This document shows positions 1 through 8,950 of a DNA stretch of 17,130 nt, piece after piece. Source of the DNA: CAVZZV01 sp963779845 (GTDB lineage: Bacteria; Bacteroidota; Bacteroidia; Bacteroidales; GCA-2748055); the NCBI GenBank assembly GCA_963779845.1, contig CAVZZV010000003.1, positions 1 to 17,130 of the forward strand. Reading direction: 5' to 3'. The number at the start of each line of letters is the position of its first letter. The stretch's first letter is position 1. The translations under genes were made by a program, and so were the position numbers. The notes under the pieces are model-generated. The model made no database searches, was not told the DNA's origin, and saw only the letters and a list, made by a program, of their open reading frames with translations.

Positions 1-11
1 CTAGGTAGATA

Positions 12-662
12 TTAAAACTCATTTTCGATTATTCTTCTTAAATCGCGGATAACATGTTTTGAAAGCTCCTTATAGCCTTCATCAGTATAGTGAACATTAT
101 CTTCTCCCAACCCAAAATATTGATGAATCCGGATAGAGGGTGTATACAGGTCATTCACTTCAATTCCATTATTTTTCATTATACATTCAGCGATTTTATT
201 ATATTTTTCAACCTCTTCAGGAATCCTTCCCGGTTCATCTGGCGGGACAAAGCTTGTATTGACAAATATTAATTTTGCCTTTGTCGACATCAATATTTCC
301 ACAATAGCTTCTAGATTTTTTTTGTATTGTTCCGGGAGTGTGGTCAGCTTTCCCTTTTGTTTATCCAAAGTGCCGGGGCCCCTGGAAGCCGGTACGCGAT
401 ACGCCATATCCCATAAACCCCAATTAAACTGGATAATATCCCAGGCGTCCTTTTTCAGCCAGTCATTCAACTTTTCCAGTCCATTCGTGGTGGATTGTGC
501 ATTACCGGCCTGATGATACACCTCTGCCTTATCTTTCAACGCTTCTTTCACATAGGGAAAATAGCCGATAGAAATGGAATCGCCAATGATTAAAATTTTG
601 ATTGGCTTATCCTGATTGATCCATGGGAAAAGGAATAAAAGTATTAAAATGATAGATTTCAT
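12..662 (-). CDS. Exported SGNH/GDSL-type hydrolase (esterase-like)
   Basis: This 216-residue protein has a short hydrophobic N-terminus (about residues 1-16) that looks like a signal peptide. The SGNH blocks are visible in order. Block I is GDSIS with nucleophile Ser29. Block II is around Gly53-Asn54 (QAGNAQST). Block III is the Asn80 region (FNWGLWD). Block V is DNVH with Asp188 and His191 as the expected catalytic pair. Family members are esterases, lipases or carbohydrate deacetylases, and the sequence does not show the substrate. The length of about 200 residues is normal for a single-domain member. The gene is divergent from the kinase at 1046 and belongs to neither operon. It is one of only three intact genes here. 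The fold is secure; the substrate is unknown. Confidence 0.87.
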   Translation of the reverse strand: MKSIILILLFLFPWINQDKPIKILIIGDSISIGYFPYVKEALKDKAEVYHQAGNAQSTTNGLEKLNDWLKKDAWDIIQFNWGLWDMAYRVPASRGPGTLDKQKGKLTTLPEQYKKNLEAIVEILMSTKAKLIFVNTSFVPPDEPGRIPEEVEKYNKIAECIMKNNGIEVNDLYTPSIRIHQYFGLGEDNVHYTDEGYKELSKHVIRDLRRIIENEF

Positions 663-1045
663 GGTATTTTTCCTAATTAAAACCTGGAAACAAAGGATTA
701 AATTTTATCTACCTACCCCCTTCCAGCACTTCAACAAAATAATGACTCTGATTTTCGGGGTTATCCGGAGCCTTTCTTCAAATCCCGAAAAGACCATAAA
801 GGTATAAAAAAAATATGCATTTGAGCTTTGACCTGCCGTAGAATGGTAACGGCAGCAAACTATTCAGCGACAAGGGTTAATTAGGCCTGAGAACGGGAAA
901 CTTCTTCGGGAAAGAAGGCTCAGCGGTCCTGGTATGGGATGATAATTCTTCCTCTCGTCTCAGTTTTTAATTATCCAATCCGTTTTCAGGAATTGTCATA
1001 CCTTTATCCCGATCTTTTCTTTCATTGAAATTATTCACTGCCCTC
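663..1045. other. Non-coding intergenic region between divergent genes
   Basis: These roughly 380 bases separate the divergent SGNH hydrolase and histidine kinase, so they should hold both promoters. No convincing Bacteroidota promoter pair (TTTG near -33, TAnnTTTG near -7) could be fixed by eye. The only clear structure is a pair of hairpins between about 833 and 926, listed separately. Short open frames here show no coding character. Confidence 0.6.
833..926 (+). other. Hairpin-containing segment upstream of the kinase (possible leader RNA or sRNA)
   Basis: A perfect 7-bp stem, CTGCCGT (833-839) with ACGGCAG (849-855), has a 9-base loop. It is followed by a second stem, CTTCTT with AAGAAG around a CGGGA loop near 901-917. 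Outer arms CTGAG and CTCAG enclose the second stem. I recognise no known riboswitch or ncRNA family in it. It could be part of the kinase 5' leader, a small RNA, or chance. Only the pairing is directly seen. Confidence 0.3.
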
Positions 1046-2902
1046 ATGAAAAAATGGAAAGACCTTAAAATCGGAACGAAGTTAAGGTACAGTTATCTTA
1101 TACTTATCTGTATATTTTTCGCGGGAGGTATATATACTATCACCAGCCTGATTAATTTTAAGAATGAGCTGCGTGCCACCAGCGAAGGTTATTTACCCCT
1201 GGTAGAAAATACCAATAAGATTGAGCGGCTTACGAATCAGGTCCTTCAGTTCCTCTGGCAATTTACCGTACTGGGTAATAAAGAATATTATGATCTTGGA
1301 AAAAGCAGTCTGAAAGAATTATATGCTGCCCAGGAAGAAACCAAAATGATTATTAATAATGTAGCGGGACTTAATTCCCTTAATGTAGGGCTTGTAAGAA
1401 TTGGAAGCTGGACACGCGATCTTGAGACAATCATTGATCAAAGTTTAGAAGTTCTTGGAGATGTGAATAAAAATAAGGAGAATTTTAAATCCCTTTCTTC
1501 AAAATTTGCCATTGAAGCCAAAAATATTCTCTATAAAGGGGAGAATAAATTACGAAATGAATTAAATCAGGAAAACATTCCGGGAGGATCACTTTACAAC
1601 CGGCACAGGAAAAACAGAATAATCAACCTTATTTTGGATAAGGAAAACAACAGAATGTTGAATGTCTATGAGGCCATTTCCAAAGAGAGCCCGGATTTAT
1701 TGAGCGCAGCCTTCAAGGAATCAAAATACATGGTAAACCTGCTGAATTTATTGGATAGTCTGGCTTCAGAAAGTTTTGAAACCGAAGGAATAAAAAAACT
1801 GAAAGGGTATTCCCAAGGATTTTCTTTAGAACTGTATGACCTTAAAAACAACCTTATCCGGTCGAGAGAGTTATCGGTTCGCCGAACCGAAATTGCCAGT
1901 GTGGTTATTTATGAAGCCGCTCTAATGGGGCAGGATGGAATAAAATATGCCGGTGAAACACTCAAAGAGAATTACCGGATTTTCAGCAGATCGGTTCCGG
2001 TTTACTTAATCGGTTTGAGTCTCTCATTGGTATTTACGATCCTCTTTTCCATTTTGATAACCCGATCGATTACTTCACCGATGAACAAGATCGTATCATA
2101 CGCCGAAGATATCTCACGAGGAAACCTTGATGCCAGTATAGAGATTGCACAAAAGGATGAGATGGGCAGACTTGCAGGTTCTTTATTAAAAATGAGCAGG
2201 AAATTAAAAGCCAATATCAGGGAATTGAAAAAGGTGGAACGGGGAATGCTCTCCATCTCCATTGAAACGGAGGAAAGAGAAAAGAAGCGGATGGCGGAAG
2301 ACCTGCATGACAGCCTTGGTCCCCAGCTTTCAATTATTAAGCTGTACATTGACGCTTTAAAAAACACCTCACAACCGGAAGACAAAAGAAAAATGATCAT
2401 TGATAACGCAGAGTCCACCATTTCTGAAGCCATTGCCCTCGCCAAACAAATTTCTTTCAATCTCCTTCCTAATCTTTTAAGTGATTTCGGATTGGAGAGG
2501 GCGCTACAATCTTTTTGCTCTAAAGTAAATGAGATTAGCCCCGTCACGGTTAATTTTATTTCTATGAATTATCCCTCGGGTCTTGACCGGAACACTGAGT
2601 TGATGCTCTTTAGAGTGGTTAAGGAGCTTATCAATAATACCCTTAGACATGCCAATGCAAAAAACATCAATATCAACTTGAGTTTAGTCGATGAAATCCT
2701 GCTTCTCGAATACCATGATGATGGAAAAGGATTTGAAATTGGGGGCGAAAGAGATAAAGAAAGCAGGGGATTGTCTAATATTCAAAACAGGATCCAATAC
2801 CTGTCAGGTAATATTAAAATCGAAAGCAAGCCAGGAGAGGGAATGCATGTGCTCATTGATATAGAAAAGAAAAACCTTATAAATGATTCACAAAAAAGCT
2901 GA
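1046..2902 (+). CDS. Membrane-bound sensor histidine kinase (HisKA_3 / NarX-DegS type)
   Basis: Residue numbers count from an in-frame TTG at 1025. I prefer the ATG at 1046 (residue 8) as start. Transmembrane helix 1 is at about 23-43. A roughly 280-residue, helix-rich extracytoplasmic sensor follows, with a size and look like helical-bundle (HBM or 4HB) sensors. Transmembrane helix 2 is at about 324-346 and a HAMP domain at about 346-398. The HisKA_3 helix carries the phospho-acceptor His428 in the LHDSLG motif. The HATPase_c domain shows the N box (ELINN with Asn537/538, then RHANA), DDGKGF (565-570), RGLSNIQNR and GEGM. All catalytic motifs are present, so it should autophosphorylate and pass phosphate to the regulator at 3032. 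The signal it senses cannot be read from the sequence. Confidence 0.95.
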   Translation: MKKWKDLKIGTKLRYSYLILICIFFAGGIYTITSLINFKNELRATSEGYLPLVENTNKIERLTNQVLQFLWQFTVLGNKEYYDLGKSSLKELYAAQEETKMIINNVAGLNSLNVGLVRIGSWTRDLETIIDQSLEVLGDVNKNKENFKSLSSKFAIEAKNILYKGENKLRNELNQENIPGGSLYNRHRKNRIINLILDKENNRMLNVYEAISKESPDLLSAAFKESKYMVNLLNLLDSLASESFETEGIKKLKGYSQGFSLELYDLKNNLIRSRELSVRRTEIASVVIYEAALMGQDGIKYAGETLKENYRIFSRSVPVYLIGLSLSLVFTILFSILITRSITSPMNKIVSYAEDISRGNLDASIEIAQKDEMGRLAGSLLKMSRKLKANIRELKKVERGMLSISIETEEREKKRMAEDLHDSLGPQLSIIKLYIDALKNTSQPEDKRKMIIDNAESTISEAIALAKQISFNLLPNLLSDFGLERALQSFCSKVNEISPVTVNFISMNYPSGLDRNTELMLFRVVKELINNTLRHANAKNININLSLVDEILLLEYHDDGKGFEIGGERDKESRGLSNIQNRIQYLSGNIKIESKPGEGMHVLIDIEKKNLINDSQKS

Positions 2903-3031
2903 AAATCCCTACCTTTACAACTGTTTCGTAATGCTTGAAGGTGATGTGGTTTAAAAAGCTTTTTCAACTACAAATTTAGATCTGAATATACAGGAGCAAT
3001 TCATACAAAGAAAAGAATTAATCGAAAATAA

Positions 3032-3664
3032 ATGAATCCTGTCAAAATAATGTTGGTCGATGATCATCAGATTTTCCGGGTAGGACTTGAGATGATCCTA
3101 AATGGAATTCCGGATTTCAAGGTCATTGGCAGTTATGGTGAGGGCGATTCTCTCCTGGCGGCATTAAAAACCGAGGTACCTGATTTGATTTTCATGGATA
3201 TCCGACTTCCCGGACAAGACGGCATTTCTCTAACAGGAAAAATTAAAAAGATATTTCCCGAAATTAAAGTAATTGCCCTAACCATGTTTGGGGAAATTGA
3301 ATATTTCAATGAAATGATCGAGGCGGGGGCAGATGGATTTCTATTAAAAAATACCGATATTCCGGAAATTGAAACAGCCATGAGACGGGTCATGAAAGGG
3401 GGAAGTTACTTCGCTAAAGAATTTATGGGCCATCTTATTCCAAGGTTAAATATCCCTCCTTTAAAAGAAATCACTTTCAGCGAAAGAGAGATTGAAGTCC
3501 TTCGTCTTATCTGCGAGGGATATTCAAATCTTGAAATTGGTCAAAAACTTTTTATTAGCAGTCATACCGTTGATGGCCACCGACGGAACCTGATATCCAA
3601 GACCGGAGTAAAAAATACAGCCAACCTTGTTATGTTTGCCATGAAAAATGGAATAATTCGTTGA
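3032..3664 (+). CDS. NarL/FixJ-family response regulator (receiver + LuxR-type HTH)
   Basis: This 210-residue cytoplasmic transcription factor has the standard length for its family. The N-terminal receiver shows the acidic pair Asp10-Asp11, phospho-acceptor Asp56 (FMDIRLPG), switch Thr84 and conserved Lys106. The C-terminal LuxR/GerE helix-turn-helix spans about 147-210 and includes FSEREIEVLRLI, the CEGYSNLEIGQKL helix and the SSHTVDGHRRN recognition helix. HisKA_3 kinases such as the one upstream normally pair with this regulator class, so the two form a cognate system. The 129-base gap between them holds no gene. The next gene on the same strand is the C25-like lipoprotein at 3903, which makes the envelope operon an obvious candidate target. 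That link is inference from position only. Confidence 0.96.
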   Translation: MNPVKIMLVDDHQIFRVGLEMILNGIPDFKVIGSYGEGDSLLAALKTEVPDLIFMDIRLPGQDGISLTGKIKKIFPEIKVIALTMFGEIEYFNEMIEAGADGFLLKNTDIPEIETAMRRVMKGGSYFAKEFMGHLIPRLNIPPLKEITFSEREIEVLRLICEGYSNLEIGQKLFISSHTVDGHRRNLISKTGVKNTANLVMFAMKNGIIR

Positions 3665-3902
3665 ATTCCTTTCCCTGAAACTTACTGTTTTTTATAAATC
3701 CAATCTGAAAACTTTATACCTTTTAAGCCTTATCAATTGTCATTATTCTAATATTCATAGGTTTCTTCTTACTTTTTGAAAGAATAATACTTCATTTTCT
3801 ATCATAACGCAAAAGTACTGTTTTTGGTTGCCGGAATAAATCCCCACTTATTAGGAGGAAGAATAAACTATTTTTACGATACTTATTTTTATAACAAATT
3901 AC

Positions 3903-6123
3903 ATGAAGAAATACGGAAATATTATTGCATTTTTATTTTTGCTTTCTCTGCCCATGCATTATGGATGCACAAAATCCTTTCAGTCTTCACAAAAGCAAAA
4001 GTCCGGTTTTGCAATTGTAGTGGATCCTGTTACCTTGGAAAAATCTGGTAATGCCATTGAATCTTATAAGTTGATGCTTGAAGAGGAGGGACTAAAAGTA
4101 TTTATTATTTCTGATGACTGGAGCAACCCTGAGGTTATTCGTGAAGAACTGAAAAAATATTATTCTTCCAGGCCGATTCTGGAAGGGGCCGTTTTTATTG
4201 GCGATGTTCCTATTCCCCATATTATGGATGCCCAGCATTTGGCTTCGGCATATAAGCGCGACCAGAACCGGTATCCTCTGGAAATTGCAGCCATCCCATC
4301 TGACAGATATTACGACGATTTTAACCTAGAATTTGAGTTTATTGAGAAGGACAGCACAAAGAATTTTTATTATTACAGGCTTACGAAAGATTCCCCACAA
4401 TTTATCAGGTCCGACATTTACACCGGGCGCATAAAACCCAGCCTGATGGAGGGTGAGGATAAATATCAAATGATCTCTGAATATCTCGAAAAAGTGGTTT
4501 CTCTTAGAAACACAACACCCCTGGATTTCCTCATGAGCTTTACCGGTCATGGATACAACACCGAGGCCATAACCTCCTGGGCAGGAGAAAAATTTGCTTT
4601 ACGAGAACAGTTCCCGGATCTTTTTCAAGCGGGCAAGCGGGTGGAATTTACCGATTTCAGAATGGACGACTTCATGAAACCTTATCTTTTAAGCAGGCTT
4701 CAGGACCCATCTCTCGATATCGCCCTTTTGCACGAACATGGCACCCCGGAAATGCAATTGATTAGCGGGACACCTGAAACCTCCTCCATCCCGGGTTCCA
4801 TCGAAAATGTGAAAAGGTATCTCAGGGGCAAGCTCCGCTCTGCTGTTGAAAGTGGGAAAAGTATCGAGGAAGGGCAAAAATATTACATGGATTACGTTGA
4901 TGTTCCCCAGAGCTGGTTCGAAAATACATTTGACGAAGAGATGATTGCCAGCAATTCAGTATATAACTACAACATGGATATATATACCGAGGATGTGCAC
5001 GCGATAAGCCCTGACGTGAAATTCATACTTTTTGATGCTTGTTTTAATGGTTCATTTCAAAAGCAAAAATATCTCGCAGGAGAGTATGTTTTTGGCAAAG
5101 GATCAACGATGGTTGCCCATGCAAATTCAGTAAATGTTTTGCAGGACAGATGGCCGGATGAAATGATTGGTCTTCTAGGGCTTGGAGTAAGGGTAGGAAA
5201 TTGGGCGAAACAGATCAATACCATGGAGACCCATCTGATTGGTGACCCCACGTTCTACTTTTCTTCAGATAAAAGGTTTGACTACAATAAATTGATCAGC
5301 TATGCCCGGCAGGATGAAAAACATCGCTCAAGCTGCTTGAATCGGACATCCCTGACTTGCAGTGTCTGGCCATTGCTAATCTTTCAGATAAACGCGATAA
5401 GGATTTTTCAAGTACGCTGGCCAGAAAGTATTTTATTAGTTGCCCTCCTTTGTAGTGAGGATGGAAATCCTTACCCAGTTATATAAATACAATGATGAAA
5501 ATTTAAAATCGGTATTGAAGATAGCTATTTCCGACCCATACGAACTAATCCGCAGGACAGCTGCATCCATGATTGGTGATTGTGGCGATGATGAACTGAT
5601 CGAACCCTTACTGAGTGTAATTTTTGATGACAAATACTCGAAAAAAATTAGGTCCAATGCAACCAATTCCTTTAACTTCATGGATCCTGATGCGCTCATA
5701 AAATCCTTACCGGAAATCGCCAAAAAGTACAGCTACATAGAATATTCTTCAACGGTTAGGGATGAACTCCTTGGCAGGGCGGGAAGGAACAAAGAGACCA
5801 TAAAAGGGAATTTTGAAGTAGTGGCAAGTGACAGTTCTCTAACTAAATACCAACTCCTCGAAATAAGGACATTGAGGAATTATTATTACCACTATGCAAT
5901 ACCGGATTACCTGAAGTTAATGACTGATCCGGATTCTGACAGCAACTTGCGGGTTGCACTGATCGAAGCTATGGGATGGTTCACCCATTCTAAATATAAA
6001 AACGAGATAATCAATGCATGCAAGGAGATTGCCTCGAAGGAAAACTTTTCGGAGGAAAGCAGATATGAAGCGGATAGGACGATAAACAGGCTAAATGCCT
6101 TTAAACCAAATGCAAAGAACTGA
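3903..6123 (+). CDS. Gingipain-like (C25, caspase-fold) lipoprotein with C-terminal HEAT repeats, copy 1 (two frameshifts)
   Basis: The protein is about 740 residues once corrected. A hydrophobic signal ends at Cys22 (PMHYGC), a loose lipobox suggesting a lipid-anchored envelope protein. The domain at about 35-455 carries marks of clan CD/C25 peptidases: HEHG with His277/His279 (4731-4742), FDACFNG with Cys380 (5040-5042), and the terminal block HLIGDPTF (444-451). The expected catalytic His/Cys dyad is therefore present. The C-terminal third (after about 5330) is HEAT/ARM-like, with helical units such as AISDPYELIRRTAAS and GDDELIEPLL. The frame breaks at an A run (5317-5321, one A missing) and a T run (5449-5451, one T missing). 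Restoring these joins the peptidase and repeats as in the paralogue at 14740. It begins the operon; the M16 gene starts 8 bases after it. Peptidase activity is inferred. Confidence 0.85.
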
Positions 6124-6131
6124 TAAACAGC

Positions 6132-8950
6132 ATGAATTTTTTTTATATTAATGTAACCCTGTTGTGGGCCTTCTTTTTCACTGTTAGTGGAGTTTCTGGC
6201 CAGTCCCTCCGATACTTACCGGTGGACACATCAATTATTCAGGGGAAATTTGAGAATGGTCTGAGCTATTTTATTAAGTCAAACCCTAAACCCGAGGGAA
6301 CTCTTGAACTTAGACTAGTTGTTAAGGCTGGTTCACTTTACGAGGAGGATTCGGAGCAAGGCCTGGCTCACTTCGTGGAACACATGTGTTTCAATGGTAC
6401 CAAAAATTTTCCGGGCAATGATCTCATTACTTTTTTCGAATCGGCAGGCATGCGTTTTGGCAGGGGATCTAAACGCCCTTACCAGTTTTACAGAAACAAA
6501 ATATATGCTTAGTATTCCTGGCAAGGATCCGGATTTGCTCGAGAAAGCTATTCAGGTTCTTGAAGATTGGGCTCATCAGGTAAGCTTCGAGGAGGAGGAG
6601 GTTGAAAAAGGAAAGGGGGGTTATTCTACAGGAATATCGTACAGGCCTGGGGGCACAGAATCGTCTCAGGGAACAATATTACCCCGCAATTTTCGTGGCG
6701 CTCCTTATCAATACCGTTTGCCGATTGGAAAAAAAGAAGTGCTTGAATCCTTCAAACCCGCTGTTTTAATATCTTTTTATGAAAAATGGTATACACCCGA
6801 CAGAATGGCTGTCATAGTGTCTGGTGATATAGATGCCCAACTGGCCCTTTCAATGGTCCGGAAACATTTCTCTCAAATACCCGCTGGCACTAAAACACAG
6901 GACATTCCTGATATGAGCGTTTCCTCTAATGAAGTTCCTGTATATAATATTAATAGTGACAAGGAAACGGGCAAAGAACTCCTTCGGGTTTTTTATCTGA
7001 ATGATGTACGGCAATCCAATACTACTGCTGAGTGGAAAGAAGATCTTTCAGATCTGTTAATATGGGGTATGTTTTCCAAACGCTTTCAGCAACTCAACCA
7101 GGATATCAAATCACCTTTTTTATATACACAGGCAGTCACTGGACCGCTTGTCCGGACAAAAGAGGCACTTACTCTGACAGGAGAGGCGAAAACCGGAAGA
7201 ATCAGGGATGCCATAAAAATTCTTTTCACAGAGATAGAAAGGATAAAAAAATATGGATTTATGCCGGCCGAATTTGCTATGGAAAAACAAATTCTTATCA
7301 GGCAACTAGAATCTCGCATCTCAGAAACAGAGGAATCTAAAGATATCGCTAACCAACTGGTCGGCAATTTTCTGGATGGCGAAACTCCATATGATAAAAA
7401 GGAAATGCTGGAGGAAGGGATCAGAATAATAAAAAGCCTTAGACCTGAAGATTTGAATCCGGAAATTGATTACTGGCTAGGCAGGGAACCTATTGTTGTA
7501 GCAAGCATCCCAGAAGACCAGCGAAAAAATATTACGGTAGAAATGATCGCCTCTGTTCATAAAGAAACTTCAGGTAATGATCCAGGCCCATGGACCAACA
7601 ACCTCTCAGGAAATTCCATTGATCCACATGTTGAAAAAGCCGGGAAGATTGTCCATGAAAAGGAACTAAAAGAATACGGGATAAAAGAATGGAAACTATC
7701 CAATGGGGCAACCGTCATTCTCAAACCCACCGCTTTTGAGAATGGCAAGGTGCTGTTTACCTCAATAAGTAATGGCGGAACCAATAAATATCCTGACGAT
7801 AAGTACATTAGTGCACTGTTGGCAACACGGGTCGCCTATATGGGGGATCTTGGAAATATTCCTTTCAGTGAGCTTTCGAGCCTGAAAAAACTTAATGGCA
7901 TCAACCTGGCCCCATGGATGAATGCATATGCGACTGGTACCAGGGGCAGTGCCGACTCCTCGAGCATCGAAATGCTTTTGAAACTCAACTATCTTTTCTT
8001 TACCGAGCTTAAGGCCGATTCAGCCAGTGCCGCCACCTACCTTGCAAGATTTTCGAGTCAAGATAATTGCTGCCGGAAAACAACCCGAAAACAGATTCAA
8101 TGATACTATTACTAAAATCCTGTATGGAGATAATGCAAGACGGTTTTCCCTTTCTGATGAAAACGATCTAAAAGAGTTTAACCTTGAGCAGGCAAACCTG
8201 ATCCTTACCGACAGATTTAAAGATCCTTCTTCGTTTACTTTTATTCTGGTAGGGGATTTTGATCCGGATACTATCAGGCCGGTTATTGAGAAATTTATAG
8301 GAGGATTACCTTTTGTAAGCAGAACAGAAAAATCCCACTTTAAGAATTTCTTTACCTCCCAAGGATCAACAAAAGTCAATCTATTTGGTGGTGAGGCAAA
8401 TAAATGTCTGGTGGATATTGTTTACCTGGGCCAAAATAATGGATCTGTGAAAGCAGAGAATACAGGGTTAATGTTATCTGAAGTCTTGAAAATCAGGCTC
8501 CGGGAAGTGCTTCGTGAGGAAAAGGGCGGGGTATATGGAATTAATGTAGCTTATGATCCCGGAGCATACCAGCAGGATCATTTTAAGCTGGAAATATTCT
8601 TTGGTTGCTCCCCGGATATGGCAGATGAGCTTATCAGGGAAGTGAACAAGGAAATTATGGAATTGAAGACTGCAGGTCCGGAAAGGGTACTTCTGGAAAA
8701 GGTAAAAAATATCATGGTGAACGACTTTGAAAAGAATAAGGAAAAAAACCGTTTTTGGCAGGATACCCTGGCCGAGATATATGGCTATGGAAAGGATCTG
8801 GATAAGAATATTTCAAAATATCTTCCTTCCCTGATGAATATTGGGAAAAAGGATATACAAAAATTCGCCGTCAGAAAACTAAAAGATGATAAAAGAATAG
8901 TGAGCACCTTATTTCCTTCAAAAAGAGAATTATCGGAGAGTCATGAATGA
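6132..8950 (+). CDS. M16 family zinc metallopeptidase, PqqL-like two-domain form (four frameshifts)
   Basis: The protein is about 939 residues once corrected and has a signal peptide (residues 1-23, cut near SGQS), so it is probably periplasmic. The inverted zinc motif is HFVEH (His80, Glu83, His84; 6369-6383), followed by MCFNGTKNFPG. The third ligand is expected in an RGVILQEYR segment, Glu codon 6632-6634, which the raw frame destroys. An inactive M16 half follows in the C-terminal portion. Indels lie at 6463-6466 (extra G), 6605-6609 (extra A), 6690-6693 (missing T) and 8050-8053 (extra T). The two middle ones compensate each other. Correction gives FGRDLNALTSF, normal for the family. Such enzymes degrade peptides inside a closed chamber. 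It follows the C25-like gene by 8 bases and overlaps the TonB receptor start by 8 bases, so all three are probably co-translated. Confidence 0.9.
6605..6693 (+). other. Out-of-frame segment inside the M16 gene between two compensating indels
   Basis: Between an A run (6605-6609, one extra A) and a T run (6690-6693, one T missing) the open frame reads unrelated residues (GKGGYSTGIS and so on). Shifting one base gives KERGVILQEYRTG, then GAQNRLREQYYP, which is the conserved M16 stretch holding the third zinc ligand. Because the indels cancel, the frame stays open and automatic annotation would miss the fault. Confidence 0.85.

Noticed and set aside
2002..2547. 181-residue minus-strand open frame
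   Set aside because: It lies wholly antisense to the HAMP and HisKA_3 part of the kinase, which shows clear conserved motifs, so it is a shadow frame.
2953..2964. Palindrome AAAAAGCTTTTT between kinase and regulator
   Set aside because: It is short and low-complexity, and self-complementary A/T runs like this are expected by chance in such A/T-rich DNA. It lacks a GC-rich stem for a terminator.
3850..3857. Perfect Shine-Dalgarno-like AGGAGG upstream of the first C25-like gene
   Set aside because: It sits about 45 bases from the ATG at 3903 with no suitable start nearby, and Bacteroidota rarely rely on this motif.
5440..6123. A separate HEAT-repeat gene starting at a TTG
   Set aside because: The paralogue at 14740 carries the same repeats in the same chain as the peptidase domain. 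Two one-base corrections upstream give a continuous frame, so this is the C-terminal part of one protein.
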